DNA of 64,000 bases, taken from NCBI GenBank assembly GCA_041946825.1, contig JBHGBD010000001.1, positions 558,001-622,000 on the forward strand, given 5' to 3'. Below, piece after piece: positions 51,112 through 59,998 of the stretch. Each line of letters opens with the position of its first letter. Position 1 is the stretch's first letter. The notes beneath the pieces were generated by a model that worked only from the letters and a program-made list of their open reading frames with translations, ran no database searches and was not told the DNA's origin. Origin of the DNA: CAZTHM01 sp041946825. Its GTDB lineage: Bacteria > Acidobacteriota > Terriglobia > UBA7540. A program made the translations under genes and the position numbers.

Positions 51112-52638
51112 TCATCGACCGGCGCTACGGGGTTCGGCCCTTCGCATGCGCAGGGCCAGGTCCATCGAGTAGGCTGGCGTCCTGAGAACCAGTTTCGCGC
51201 CGGCATGCGTGAGACTCTCGGTATGTTTCACGGCGCCGGTGGCGGGGTCGATCCACTCCAGTTTGTAACTGCCTGCAGGGATGGTATTGAAGGTGATCTC
51301 GTCCTCATAGCTGCCCGGCGTCCCAACCCAAAAGCATCCGTTCTTCAGCGTGCCGTGGAAGATGTAGAAGGCGTACTGCTTGCCGTTTTCGCCCATAGCG
51401 CTCGAGACGGTTCCGGACGGGGCGCTGAAATCGGCAATCCTCGACATGCGCACGTAGTCAAAGCTGTTCATGAAATCCCGCAGGACTTTAATCTGCGGGA
51501 CGATTCCGTGGTGCGTGTCGGAGGCGCCGGTCTCCTGCCCGCGGTAGTACTCCCCGTTCAGGTTGATGTGGCCCGCGCCGCCGCCCACCATGAATTCCCA
51601 CTCTTCCAGCCGGACGCTATCCACATCCTTGTAGCCGTTGTCCAGCTTGAGCGCGTTGTACCAAGCGGTCTCGACCACGACGATGGGTTTGTTCCAGACG
51701 TAGTCGCCGGCGAGCGCCTGCTCGGCGTAGGTGATGTATTCGGTCGGCAGCCACTGATTCCAGCTCTCGCTGGAGAGCGTCGGTGACGCGCCGCCGCGGA
51801 CCGTCTGGCCCAGCAGATGCTTTTTCGGCAGCTTGCTTTCCGCGGCGAGATACGCGTCCTTCAGCGCTACGATCCAGGGCACCACATTCGTTCCCTTCGG
51901 CGTCCAGAGTTCGGGTTCGTCGCAAATATCAAAAATGACGTTGTCGTAGGCGTTGAGTTCCGTTGTGACCTTGGCCACGTAGACCTTCTGGCGTTCGAGG
52001 ACGTCGGCGTTCCGAGGGTCGGTGGTCGAGAACAGCCAGAAATCTTTTCCTTCATAATGCCCCACGTTATTGACGTTGTTCTGGTGGAATAGGGGCATGA
52101 CCGGCCAACTGACATCGTACATCTGGTTGAAGAAAGCGACCTCGACGATGATGTCCTTCTTCCGGGCCAGCTCGACGAAAGCCTTGAGGCGGGCGAAATA
52201 CTCGGGATTCCACTTGTCGAGGTCATATTTGTATGCTGGCTGGCCGCGCTCGGCGAGGTCGGGATGCGCGCCGGTTTGCGTGGATTTCGCCCAGGGAAGA
52301 ATCTGGCGGCCGGGCAATGGCCCCAGGGGATTGCCTTCGAGGAACTCGTCGGGCACCTCAAAGTACCCGCCGGGATAGATGCGCGTCAGGTTCATGCCGT
52401 TCGCTGCCATGTAGTCCAGGAACTTGACGTAATCAAAGTCCCGGTCGATGACCGCGCCATAGTGATGGTCGGAGGAAATCAGCAGAACCGGCTTTCCTTT
52501 GTATTGGAAATAGTGCGGATTGGCGGGATACACGCTAACCGGCTGAGCAAAGGATGCCGCCGGGACCAGGAGAGCAAACAGAACGGCACCGAGCAAGCGT
52601 TGAGCGGCGAGCCTCGTGCCACATCGGGTGTAGGTCAT
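51112..52638 (-). CDS. secreted glycosidase-like TIM-barrel protein (DUF4038/GH5-like)
   Basis: ATG 52638 gives 508 residues; a longer frame to 52746 lacks a ribosome-binding site. Residues 1-31 are a signal peptide (VLFALLVPAASFAQ). The barrel carries LISSDHHYGAVIDRDFDYVKFLDYMAANGMNLTRIYPGGY, FFNQMYDVSWPVMP, FDICDEPELW (likely acid/base Glu) and VVVETAWY (likely nucleophile Glu), followed by a C-terminal beta-sandwich (GSYKLEWIDPATGAVKHTESL) like the putative collagen-binding domain. It probably hydrolyses a polysaccharide outside the cell; the substrate is unknown. Confidence 0.78.
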   Translation of the reverse strand: MTYTRCGTRLAAQRLLGAVLFALLVPAASFAQPVSVYPANPHYFQYKGKPVLLISSDHHYGAVIDRDFDYVKFLDYMAANGMNLTRIYPGGYFEVPDEFLEGNPLGPLPGRQILPWAKSTQTGAHPDLAERGQPAYKYDLDKWNPEYFARLKAFVELARKKDIIVEVAFFNQMYDVSWPVMPLFHQNNVNNVGHYEGKDFWLFSTTDPRNADVLERQKVYVAKVTTELNAYDNVIFDICDEPELWTPKGTNVVPWIVALKDAYLAAESKLPKKHLLGQTVRGGASPTLSSESWNQWLPTEYITYAEQALAGDYVWNKPIVVVETAWYNALKLDNGYKDVDSVRLEEWEFMVGGGAGHINLNGEYYRGQETGASDTHHGIVPQIKVLRDFMNSFDYVRMSRIADFSAPSGTVSSAMGENGKQYAFYIFHGTLKNGCFWVGTPGSYEDEITFNTIPAGSYKLEWIDPATGAVKHTESLTHAGAKLVLRTPAYSMDLALRMRRAEPRSAGR

Positions 52639-52772
52639 GGTTCCCTCGCAAGGATTGATGAGTCGCCGGGGACGTCGCGTTTCCGCTCTCCGGCCGCGCG
52701 CAAGTATACATGAACGTACGACATCACAGCGGCCGAGATATCTCAAGCTGCAGGTAGCCGTCCTCGCGGGGA

Positions 52773-53429
52773 TTACTCGGACGGTTTTCGAAATTCCGCG
52801 AGCTGATGTTTGAGGTCGGTAATTTCCTGTTGGAGCGATGCGACTTGATTCTCCAGGCGAGTGAGGCGCTCCGAGTCAGGCGAGGCGTAACCCGTTGCGG
52901 CTTCCGTTGGGGCTTCGGGTATCCACGCTTCGCTATCGCCCGCGAGCAGGTGCGCGTACCGCGCCTCTTTGGTGCCGGGCTGGCGCGGCAGTATTTTCGC
53001 AAGCGGAGGCTGCCGACTTATCAGATGTTGGAGCGCTGAGTGCACGGCCTCCAAGTCGTCGAAGCGGTGTAAGCGTTCGCCGCGGCCGCGCAGTTCGCCC
53101 GGCGTCTGCGGACCTCGAAGCATCAGCACGCACAGCACGGCGATTTCGGGCCGCGTGAAATTGAAAACTTCCTGGAGCCGATGCTCGTACTTGGTCACGC
53201 GGCTGTCGGCGCCGCTTGCGGCTCCTGCCAGGCCTTTTTCGTTCAGGCTGGTCAGCGCGTCGCGCACCGCGTCCTCGTCCAGATTCATCACCGGATGGCG
53301 ATTGGATTTCTGGTTGCAGGCGTTCACCAATGCATTGAGCGAGAGGGGATAATAATCCGGCGTGGTGATTTCTTTCTCGACCAGCGCGCCCAGAACCCTG
53401 ACCTCAGTTTCGTTCAGAAGGATGTCCAC
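52773..53429 (-). CDS. yceH: YceH (DUF480) family protein
   Basis: The 218 residues from GTG 53429 (VDILLNETEVRVLGALVEKE) match YceH; an in-frame ATG at 53474 adds MSSACPALVAVSFQL, which is not family-like. Two winged-helix domains follow, with TTPDYYPLSLNALVNACNQKSNRHPVM and LMLRGPQTPGELRGRGERLHRF, and a C-terminal coiled coil (LTRLENQVASLQQEITDLKHQL). Function is unknown in all members; DNA binding is plausible. Confidence 0.9.
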   Translation of the reverse strand: MDILLNETEVRVLGALVEKEITTPDYYPLSLNALVNACNQKSNRHPVMNLDEDAVRDALTSLNEKGLAGAASGADSRVTKYEHRLQEVFNFTRPEIAVLCVLMLRGPQTPGELRGRGERLHRFDDLEAVHSALQHLISRQPPLAKILPRQPGTKEARYAHLLAGDSEAWIPEAPTEAATGYASPDSERLTRLENQVASLQQEITDLKHQLAEFRKPSE

Positions 53430-53523
53430 GAGTTGGAATGATACCGCAACCAGGGCGGGGCAGGCAGAACTCAAATTCCAGAATTCATCAAGGCAGAATT
53501 CTGCCTGCCGAAGGCGAGCACGA

Positions 53524-54102
53524 CTACGCCGGGGCCTGGAACAGGTTGGTTTCGATTTTGAAATCCTGTCCGGGAAGCAGGTTCACCTCCGTGCGGAAGG
53601 GTCTGTAGCCCGGCAGGGCGATCTCGATTTGATGTTTCCCCGGGCCGACCAGCAGGGCTTGCCCGGGGCCGTCAAATTCATCCACGTGTCCTGCGAAGAC
53701 TCCGTCCACGAAGACTCCGGCGCGGTTCGGGCTGACGCGGAGTTTGACGGTTGCGGTCTGGTCGGGATAGACGGCCTTGGGGTCCCGGTCCATCAGTACC
53801 TTGATGGTGTACCGCTCGCCGGGCTGGAGGGAGAATTTATACGGGACATCGATGTACCCGCTCTGGCGAAAGACGACTTCGTGCTCGCCGGGCATCAGCA
53901 GGAGCTTCTTCGATCCCTTCAGCTCGCCCAGATAGCCGACGTATTGACCGTCGATCCAAACACCTGCCAGCTTCTCGGCCTTGGTCCATCCTTCGAATCG
54001 CACTTCACCCAGGATCTTGTTCCCGGCGTGAACGCCAAACCCCGTTCCCAGAATTAAACCAACGGCAAAGCCAACCCTGAGCAACGTATTTCGGATCGTC
54101 AT
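53524..54102 (-). CDS. exported PEGA-domain protein
   Basis: ATG 54102 has GCGAGGTGA upstream and begins a signal peptide (MTIRNTLLRVGFAVGLILGTGFGVHAG). The 192 residues carry two PEGA-like repeats, VWIDGQYVGYLGELKGSKKLLLMPGEHEVVFRQSGY and VFVDGVFAGHVDEFDGPGQALLVGPGKHQIEIALPGYRPF, a fold often found in surface layers and sensor proteins. It has no catalytic motif. Monocistronic. Confidence 0.85.
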   Translation of the reverse strand: MTIRNTLLRVGFAVGLILGTGFGVHAGNKILGEVRFEGWTKAEKLAGVWIDGQYVGYLGELKGSKKLLLMPGEHEVVFRQSGYIDVPYKFSLQPGERYTIKVLMDRDPKAVYPDQTATVKLRVSPNRAGVFVDGVFAGHVDEFDGPGQALLVGPGKHQIEIALPGYRPFRTEVNLLPGQDFKIETNLFQAPA

Positions 54103-54439
54103 AACGTCACCTCGCATCCCGCCGATTATGAGAGTGAGAGCTGGTCTCGTTTTGCAAGTGTTCCAGCGGGCAGTCGCACCGTGCATAAGTGCAGGTGCCT
54201 TACCAAACTCTCCTTCGGGCGGATTTACTCTCGGGGAATCAATCGGTTGCGGGAGGCGGATGGCCCCAGCCCGCGGCCTTTCGCGAAGATATTCTACACA
54301 CCACGCGTATAACCTTTACAGTCACCACGCCTGGCGATGGCTTGCGAATTCTTTCGCTCTCGACGCGCCCGGTCAAGGTGAGAGAGAATGAGCCGACCGC
54401 TGGTCGCCGTCAGCGACTCAGCGGGAGGAGGGACGAACC
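54103..54439. other. intergenic region of divergent genes
   Basis: About 337 bases between divergent starts. It probably holds both promoters; I could not pick a convincing -35/-10 pair. No hidden frame has a ribosome-binding site. Confidence 0.4.
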
Positions 54440-54868
54440 ATGGCTACGCGATCAGGAAAGGGGGAAGGGAGTCGCGCGACATCTCCTCGCCGCGGACGAT
54501 TGACCGCCAGCGGCGCCGTGCGGTTCCTCAAGCTTTACAAAGAGGCTTGGGAGACGCGCAACGCCGACCTCGCCGCCAGCCTCTTCACCCGCGACGCGCA
54601 TTACTGGGAGAATCCCTTCGGTCCGCCCATCGTCGGCCGCGAAGCGATCCGCGCCTACTGGGTCGCCGCGACGGAGAAACAGAAAGACATCCAGTTCTCG
54701 GTGCGGGATTCCTTCTTCCAGAAATTCGCGTTGGCGATCGATTGGAGATGTCTCTACACGTCCTTGCCGAGCGGCGAGCACCGGGAACTGGCGGGCATCA
54801 TGATCGCCGACTTCTACGGCGGCCAGGTGCGGACTTTCCGCGAGTGTTGGCTGAGAAGGAATGTGTAG
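54440..54868 (+). CDS. NTF2-like/SnoaL-fold protein
   Basis: ATG 54440 follows GGGAGGAGGG. The 142 residues include FLKLYKEAWETRNADLAASLFTRDAHYWENPFGPPIVGREAIRAYWVAA and ITELAGIMIADFYGG-like strands, the cone-shaped NTF2 fold used by small enzymes and binding proteins. The first 25 residues are basic and probably disordered. Substrate unknown. Confidence 0.82.
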   Translation: MATRSGKGEGSRATSPRRGRLTASGAVRFLKLYKEAWETRNADLAASLFTRDAHYWENPFGPPIVGREAIRAYWVAATEKQKDIQFSVRDSFFQKFALAIDWRCLYTSLPSGEHRELAGIMIADFYGGQVRTFRECWLRRNV

Positions 54869-54937
54869 CAGAAGTGCGGAAGTAGGATGTCGGAAGTAGG
54901 AAGCAGGCACGGAGGACGAGGGACAAAGGACAAAGGA
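54868..54937. repeat. GGAAGTAGGA and GGACAAA word repeats
   Basis: GGAAGTAGGATGTCGGAAGT and GGACAAAGGACAAAGGAC are short-period word repeats between converging genes, like the word arms elsewhere but without a seen inverted partner. Confidence 0.55.
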
Positions 54938-56554
54938 CTACTGCTTCTCGAACGCCCCGATTGATGGATTCTTTCCTTCAGGCAGGGGATTTCCCCAGAA
55001 GTCGCGTCCGCCATTCTCGGGAATGGGGACTCCCGCGCGAATGCAGGGTGAACCGGCCTTCAGCTTGTAGCCTTCCAGAGAATCGAATCCGTTCTTGCCG
55101 CTGCCTGGACTGAGAAGCAGGGGATCGCGCTTTATGGCGCGAGGATCACCGGGCGGGTCAACGTGCCGCCCGAAGTACACGTTGTTCTCGAAATTGACGT
55201 TCTTGCTTTGCGCAAACCCCGGCGCGATTTCGTAAGACCCGTCCATGTTGCGGCCGGTTCCGTGGCTGTAGCGAGCGGTTCCGGCGGCATAGAAGATGTT
55301 GTTGGCGACGTAAATGCCGTCTGCCCAGCCGTGATAATCGGTAAAGAGCAACAGCGGCAGATCCATTCCACGCCCGATAAAGAAAACATTGTTGTAGATG
55401 CGCGCGTCCTTGATGGGCCCGGTAATGTGGAAGGTTCGAGCCGCGTCGTTCTGGCTGATGTTGTAGCGGACGATGGTCTTGCGGTTGCCGACGCTCGCGG
55501 GCGCCTTCCAGTCGCCGTCATCGCAGATCAGCATAAAGCCGCCTTCGTTATCGTGGGTGTAGTTGTACTGAAAAATCGTGTTGTCGCAGTTCCCGTCGGA
55601 GTCAAACGCCTGGCCGTCGCGTGTCCCCTGGACGCCGCTGACTTCGTTAAACTGGAAGACGGAGTTGTCGCAACTCCACGGCCAGATTCCCGCCGAATAA
55701 TCCGGCGCGCGCCGGTTGGCGCCGCTCAGGCGATTGCGCTCCACCAGAACACCGTCGCAGCCCCAGGGTTTGATTCCGTCGCCGCCGATGTCTTCCAGCA
55801 CGTTATCGCGAATCACCACGTTCAAACTCGGAAACCAGTCGGTGCGGTCCGAGTGCTCGCTGTAACCGCAGATGCCGTTGCGGTCCGTGCGCAGTAAATG
55901 GCACTGCTCGATCAGCAGCCCGTTAAATCGGCTGCGGGTCTTCTTCCCACCGTTTTCCCAGACGATGCCCTGACCTTCAGCGCGGCCCTTCTTCACCATC
56001 CCATTCACGTCGTGAACGAATAGATTCTTTAATTGAATGTGGCGCATCTCGCCGAAATCCCACGCCGCCACGCGCGCGCCGTAACGATACCCTCGCTGCA
56101 CCATACCCTGGTTCGTTAGCTCGAGATTGTTCACCTCCCAGAATTCCTGGTTCTCGAGCAGCAGAGCCTCGTGGTACTTCCCATCGGCGTCGATGCGCGG
56201 CTTCTCACCCTCGCCGTACTTGTCAACGATGATGGGCGCGCCTTCTTTCCCCGAACCCCACGGGGCGAGGTGGCCCGAAAAACGGCTTCCGGCCTTGAGC
56301 AAAATCTTGTCGCCCGGCGCGAACAGAACGCTGTTGGCTCGGTCGAGAGTCTTCCAGGCATTTTCCGGTGTCGTGCCGTCGCGCTGATCATCTCCGCGCT
56401 CGCTGTCGAGGTAGTAGGTCGAGTTGCCCGGCGAGCGCGTCAAGCTTCTTTCAGCTTTTCGCTCGGGGATTTGACCCTTGATGAGGGCATTGATGCCCAT
56501 CAGCAGCCCCAAACACACAACGATCCCCAGCGGGATGTAATAACGTGGTCGCAT
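54938..56554 (-). CDS. secreted right-handed parallel beta-helix protein
   Basis: ATG 56554 (GTG 56560 is also in frame) gives 538 residues with an N-terminal membrane anchor or signal (PLGIVVCLGLLMGINALI). STYYLDSERGDDQRDGTTPENAWKTLDRAN is the typical opening of pectate-lyase-like fold proteins, followed by repeated NNxxxx turns (FNGLLIEQCHLLRT; VVIRDNVLEDIGGDGIKPWGCDGVLVERNRLSG; FQYNYTHDNEGGFMLICDD). Catalytic residues could not be assigned. Polysaccharide degradation is likely given the rest of the window. Confidence 0.83.
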   Translation of the reverse strand: MRPRYYIPLGIVVCLGLLMGINALIKGQIPERKAERSLTRSPGNSTYYLDSERGDDQRDGTTPENAWKTLDRANSVLFAPGDKILLKAGSRFSGHLAPWGSGKEGAPIIVDKYGEGEKPRIDADGKYHEALLLENQEFWEVNNLELTNQGMVQRGYRYGARVAAWDFGEMRHIQLKNLFVHDVNGMVKKGRAEGQGIVWENGGKKTRSRFNGLLIEQCHLLRTDRNGICGYSEHSDRTDWFPSLNVVIRDNVLEDIGGDGIKPWGCDGVLVERNRLSGANRRAPDYSAGIWPWSCDNSVFQFNEVSGVQGTRDGQAFDSDGNCDNTIFQYNYTHDNEGGFMLICDDGDWKAPASVGNRKTIVRYNISQNDAARTFHITGPIKDARIYNNVFFIGRGMDLPLLLFTDYHGWADGIYVANNIFYAAGTARYSHGTGRNMDGSYEIAPGFAQSKNVNFENNVYFGRHVDPPGDPRAIKRDPLLLSPGSGKNGFDSLEGYKLKAGSPCIRAGVPIPENGGRDFWGNPLPEGKNPSIGAFEKQ

Positions 56555-56826
56555 ATTCACAACCTTCGGGAGGGTTCGGGTCTTGCGTCCTTATAAGCCA
56601 ATGACATCGCGGAGTCAAGCAAGGAGCGTGACTCGCGGGGTCGGGTGCCAGCCGTGCCCCAGACACCGGCCGGCAGGGAGCCGTAGCCGGCTTTCCCGAT
56701 TTTTCCCCACTGGACGCTATCAGGTTGCATCCTAGTATAATAGTTGAAGAGCATCGAGCCGCGAGCAGCCTTCACGCGGCTTAATGCGACATGGGCTGAG
56801 GGCGAAATCAAACCGGAGGATAAAGC

Positions 56827-57687
56827 GTGAAACACCTTGCGCGTATCTATCTCCTGGGAGTGGCAGCGCTCCTGCTTTCCACTGCCGTGTGGGCTGATAC
56901 CCTGGAGTTCAAAAACGGCCGGGTCATCGAAGGAAAGTTTCTGGGCGGCACGCAGGAAACCTTGCGCTTCCAGTATCAGGGCCAAATCCAGGTATTTCGG
57001 GTAACGGATCTTCTGGCACTGACTTTCGGAGGAACGACCGGCTCGCTGCCACCTGCTCCCACTCCACCCGGACCGGCGCCGGCTACCTCCCCAACGCCAG
57101 CCACTCCAGCGGCATCCGCCGCGCCCGTGGCGGTGACCGCGCCCGCCTCGCCCGTCAGTTCTGTGGTGGTCCCCGCAGGCACTTATTTGCGGGTTCGAAT
57201 GATTGACAGCGTCGATTCGAGCCGAAATAGCGTCGGTGACCGCTTTGCCGCGAGCTTGGATGAAGACCTGGTTGCCGGGGATGTCGTCGTGGCGCGCAAA
57301 GGGACGGAAATCTATGGACGGCTAGCGCAAGCGAAGGAATCGGGTCAGATTACCGGAACCAGCCAGTTGCGGCTTGAGTTGACGGAGATCCTCATTAACG
57401 GCGTGGCTCAGCCGATGGTCACCGGAGAGTACGAGGCGACGGGCGAATCGCGAACGAAGGATACCGCCCGCAAGGCCGGAGGCGGAGCGGCGCTGGGAGC
57501 CATCATCGGCGCCATCGCTGGTGGCGGGAAGGGCGCGGCGATCGGCGCGGGAGTGGGTGCCGGCGCGGGGACTGCGGTCCAGGTCATGACCCACGGCGAA
57601 CAGGTCCGCGTCCCGAGCGAAACTCTGCTCGAATTCCGCCTCGAACAACCGCTGACCGTGCGCGTGGCGCCGGCTGCCGGGAAATGA
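56827..57687 (+). CDS. exported protein with C-terminal glycine-zipper segment
   Basis: GTG 56827 follows GGAGGAT. The 286-residue product has a signal peptide (1-23, VWADT), a small domain (LEFKNGRVIEGKFLGGTQETLRFQYQGQIQVFRVTDLLALTF), a Pro/Ala-rich linker (about 75-115) and a beta-rich domain beginning VVPAGTYLRVRMIDSVDSSRN. Near residues 220-255 the glycine zipper GGGAALGAIIGAIAGGGKGA may embed in a membrane. No enzymatic motif is seen. Divergent from the beta-helix gene. Confidence 0.8.
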   Translation: MKHLARIYLLGVAALLLSTAVWADTLEFKNGRVIEGKFLGGTQETLRFQYQGQIQVFRVTDLLALTFGGTTGSLPPAPTPPGPAPATSPTPATPAASAAPVAVTAPASPVSSVVVPAGTYLRVRMIDSVDSSRNSVGDRFAASLDEDLVAGDVVVARKGTEIYGRLAQAKESGQITGTSQLRLELTEILINGVAQPMVTGEYEATGESRTKDTARKAGGGAALGAIIGAIAGGGKGAAIGAGVGAGAGTAVQVMTHGEQVRVPSETLLEFRLEQPLTVRVAPAAGK

Positions 57688-57761
57688 CCGTCAATTGCGC
57701 TCTTGATGGGACCGAATCCCACAATGGCGTAACCGCGGTTTGACATAGCGCCGGGGGCGAC

Positions 57762-58733
57762 ATGTTAATCAAGATTCCGAGGGGCTGGGAGATCCCGGAA
57801 CGTCTGGTGACGCCGGAAGAGGTTTACTTGAACCGGCGCAGGTTTCTGTCGCGCGCTGGAACCGCCGCGTTGGCGGGCGCGGGAACTCTGATTCTTCCCG
57901 GAGCCAGCCGGCTCTTGGGCGCAACCGAACAGTATCAGCCTCTCGACCTTCCGCGCTTGACCGCGCCTCGCAATCCGGAATACAAGACCGACCGCCCCAT
58001 CAGTTCCGAGCGGGCCGGGACCGGCTACAACAACTATTACGAATTCACCCAGGCCAAGGACCAGGTCTGGAAAGTGGCGCGCGACTTCAAGCCGCGGCCC
58101 TGGCAAATCGAATTCAAGGGACACATCGAGAAGCCGTTCAAGATCGACGTGGACGAACTCATCAAGAAGATGACCCTCGAGGAGCGCGTCTACCGCCATC
58201 GCTGCGTCGAGCGTTGGGTGGTGATCGTCCCTTGGATCGGGTTCCCGATGAAGAAACTGGTGGATTTTGCCGCTCCCACCTCGAAGGCTCGATACGTCCG
58301 CATGGTCAGCTTTTTCCGGCCAGGACAAGCTCCCGGCCAGCGCGGTCAGAGCCCCGATTGGGATGCGCTGTGGCCCTACCACGAAGGCTTGACGATGCAG
58401 GAAGCCACCAACGAATTGGCATTCATAGTGGTCGGAGTCTACGGCAAAATCCTGCCCAATCAGAACGGCGCCCCGATCCGCATCCACCTGCCGTGGAAAT
58501 ATGGCTTGAAGAGCATCAAGGCGATTACGCGCTTCGAGTTTGTGGAGAAGGAGCCGCCGACTTTCTGGCACGAGGCCGTGCCCAGCGAATACGATTTCGA
58601 ATCCAACGTAAATCCCAACAAGCCTCACCCGCGCTGGTCGCAGGCTAAAGAACAGATTGTCGAAACTGGAGAGGTCGTTCCCACCAAGCTCTATAACGGT
58701 TACGAGAAGTACGTCTCGCACCTGTATTCGTAG
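57762..58733 (+). CDS. msrP: periplasmic methionine-sulfoxide reductase, molybdopterin subunit
   Basis: The 323-residue protein is MsrP (YedY) type: Tat motif RRRFLSRAGTAALAG, then GYNNYYEFTQAKDQVWKVARDFKPRPWQIEFKG and the cofactor Cys in HRCVERWVVIVPWIGFPMKKLVDF (Cys148), and the terminal GEVVPTKLYNGYEKYVSHLY. It binds molybdopterin and repairs oxidised methionines in the periplasm. The usual membrane heme partner MsrQ (YedZ) is not next to it. ATG follows GGGGGCG. Confidence 0.93.
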   Translation: MLIKIPRGWEIPERLVTPEEVYLNRRRFLSRAGTAALAGAGTLILPGASRLLGATEQYQPLDLPRLTAPRNPEYKTDRPISSERAGTGYNNYYEFTQAKDQVWKVARDFKPRPWQIEFKGHIEKPFKIDVDELIKKMTLEERVYRHRCVERWVVIVPWIGFPMKKLVDFAAPTSKARYVRMVSFFRPGQAPGQRGQSPDWDALWPYHEGLTMQEATNELAFIVVGVYGKILPNQNGAPIRIHLPWKYGLKSIKAITRFEFVEKEPPTFWHEAVPSEYDFESNVNPNKPHPRWSQAKEQIVETGEVVPTKLYNGYEKYVSHLYS

Positions 58734-58837
58734 AGGCGGCTTCATGCCGCCATTTGGCGAGGTAAACTCGCCTCTACACACTCCTTGCAATTTCATTCCG
58801 ACAGGTCTAGTTTGAAGCCGAAGAGCGGATCCGTGCT

Positions 58838-58850
58838 GGACAAAATGTCC
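58838..58850. promoter_or_regulatory. palindrome GGACAAAATGTCC
   Basis: A near-perfect inverted repeat (GGACA/TGTCC around AAA) 28 bases before the small membrane protein start at 58878. The inverted 12-base form GGACATTTTGTC is at 17478-17489 and 59923-59934, both upstream of other exported-protein genes. Confidence 0.45.
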
Positions 58851-58877
58851 TTCCCTCGCGGACGAAAGGACTGAGCC

Positions 58878-59132
58878 ATGGACTCCATTATTGCTCTCGA
58901 GATTGTCACCGTCATCGCTGCCTGGACCGTTGTAGGTTACGCCATCTGGAAATGGGGTCCAGGACTGCGGAAACGTTCGGTGACTTGCCCCACCAGGAAG
59001 CGCACGGCCCGCGTTCTCGCCGACCAACGCGAAGCGGAGTTCGGCTGCCTGCGCGTCGCTGACGTCGAAGAGTGTTCTTTGATCCCAGGCAGACAGTTGG
59101 AGTGCGGGAAGGAATGCCTAACCAGGCTATAG
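58878..59132 (+). CDS. small membrane protein with a cysteine-rich tail
   Basis: The 84-residue protein begins MDSIIALEIVTVIAAWTVVG (one membrane helix, residues 4-24) and continues with a soluble part containing VTCPTRKRTARVL, FGCLRVADVEECSLIPG and QLECGKECLTRL. Six Cys, several as C-x3-C and C-x10-C pairs, suggest metal or heme binding or disulfides. It resembles short acidobacterial proteins of unknown role. It lies 144 bases after msrP. Confidence 0.65.
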   Translation: MDSIIALEIVTVIAAWTVVGYAIWKWGPGLRKRSVTCPTRKRTARVLADQREAEFGCLRVADVEECSLIPGRQLECGKECLTRL

Positions 59133-59439
59133 TAGCTGCTGCAAGACCTTCCGCAAGTATCGTCAGGGCACGACTTTAGTCGTGCTGATAGAGGTGGGAG
59201 AAAGAGCAGGCTTTAGCCCCTGAGGTGCCTGGTTGGCCGTCAGCGGCTGAAGCCTCTGCCGTGAAGACATCGGTTCGGCCCCGATAAATCGGGGCCCTGA
59301 CAAGGGATTAAGCCGGGATTTGCAACAGCTTCTAGTTCGCGCCGCGTTTGAGTCGGCTTGCCGACGCGAATCGCAGGCGCGGTAGTCGGCGCGACACGAG
59401 TTTCGCCCCCTTCACAGGGGCCGAAGCGCGTCGGAGGCA
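59133..59439. repeat. palindromic intergenic sequence
   Basis: Hairpins GGGCACGACTTTAGTCGTGC, AGGCTTTAGCCCCT and GGCCCCGATAAATCGGGGCC (near 59277-59296) occupy about 300 bases without a gene. The last is related to the CCCGATxATCGGG hairpins at 37274, 39415 and 51022. Confidence 0.6.
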
Positions 59440-59466
59440 AAAGAAAAAGGCGGCCTTACGGCCGCC
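59440..59466 (-). terminator. intrinsic terminator after the small exported protein gene
   Basis: On the minus strand GGCGGCC/GGCCGCC with a 4-base loop is followed by TTTTTCTTTT, 34 bases after the stop at 59500. Confidence 0.85.
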
Positions 59467-59499
59467 TCGCAGAGTCCTGAATCACAGATCTTCCCATGA

Positions 59500-59901
59500 T
59501 TATCTGCTTGTCCCGCTCTGCCCACCGAACTCCAGCTTTTCTTTCACCCCTGCCGGACGAATCTCCATCAGCACGGCAAGGGGCCCCGCTCGATTCACAC
59601 TTACCTCGGTATGGGAATTCTTCTCCGTCTCGTTGACCGTTTTCGCCTGTGTCCGTCCAACCTCCTTTCCGTCTTTGTAGAACACAACCTCAGGCGATGG
59701 CGAACTCGGGTCATATTGGATCTTGTAGGAACCCGGGTCCAGCGTAAGAGAATCCCCTAATCTGGCTTTCTCGTTGATGTCAATCGTTGTGGATTTCATG
59801 GAGGATTTGTGGAATCCCCAGGAACGTGCAGAAGTAACGCCTGCAGTGACCAGCAAAGCAAGCACTGCCCCAAGTGCGGACTTCGAAAGGCCCGTCGTCA
59901 T
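59500..59901 (-). CDS. small exported protein of unknown function
   Basis: ATG 59901 is chosen because AAGGAGGT lies about 10 bases upstream; a longer frame to 60063 overlaps the receptor gene's 3' end. The 133-residue product has a signal peptide (LGAVLALLVTAGVTSA) and a beta-rich body: TTIDINEKARLGDSLTLDPGSYKIQYDPSSPSPEVVFYKDGKEVGRT, RAGPLAVLMEIRPAGVKEKLEF. It is close to small acidobacterial exported proteins; no name. It follows the FMN-riboswitch receptor gene by 97 bases on the same strand, so it may share that transcript. Confidence 0.75.
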   Translation of the reverse strand: MTTGLSKSALGAVLALLVTAGVTSARSWGFHKSSMKSTTIDINEKARLGDSLTLDPGSYKIQYDPSSPSPEVVFYKDGKEVGRTQAKTVNETEKNSHTEVSVNRAGPLAVLMEIRPAGVKEKLEFGGQSGTSR

Positions 59902-59998
59902 GGTCGACTCTACCTCCTTATTGGACATTTTGTCGTTCATTGGGGTTAGACGAAGACGCAGGGCGTGGGGGTTGCCAGAGGGCCGCCTGCCCGGCGAA

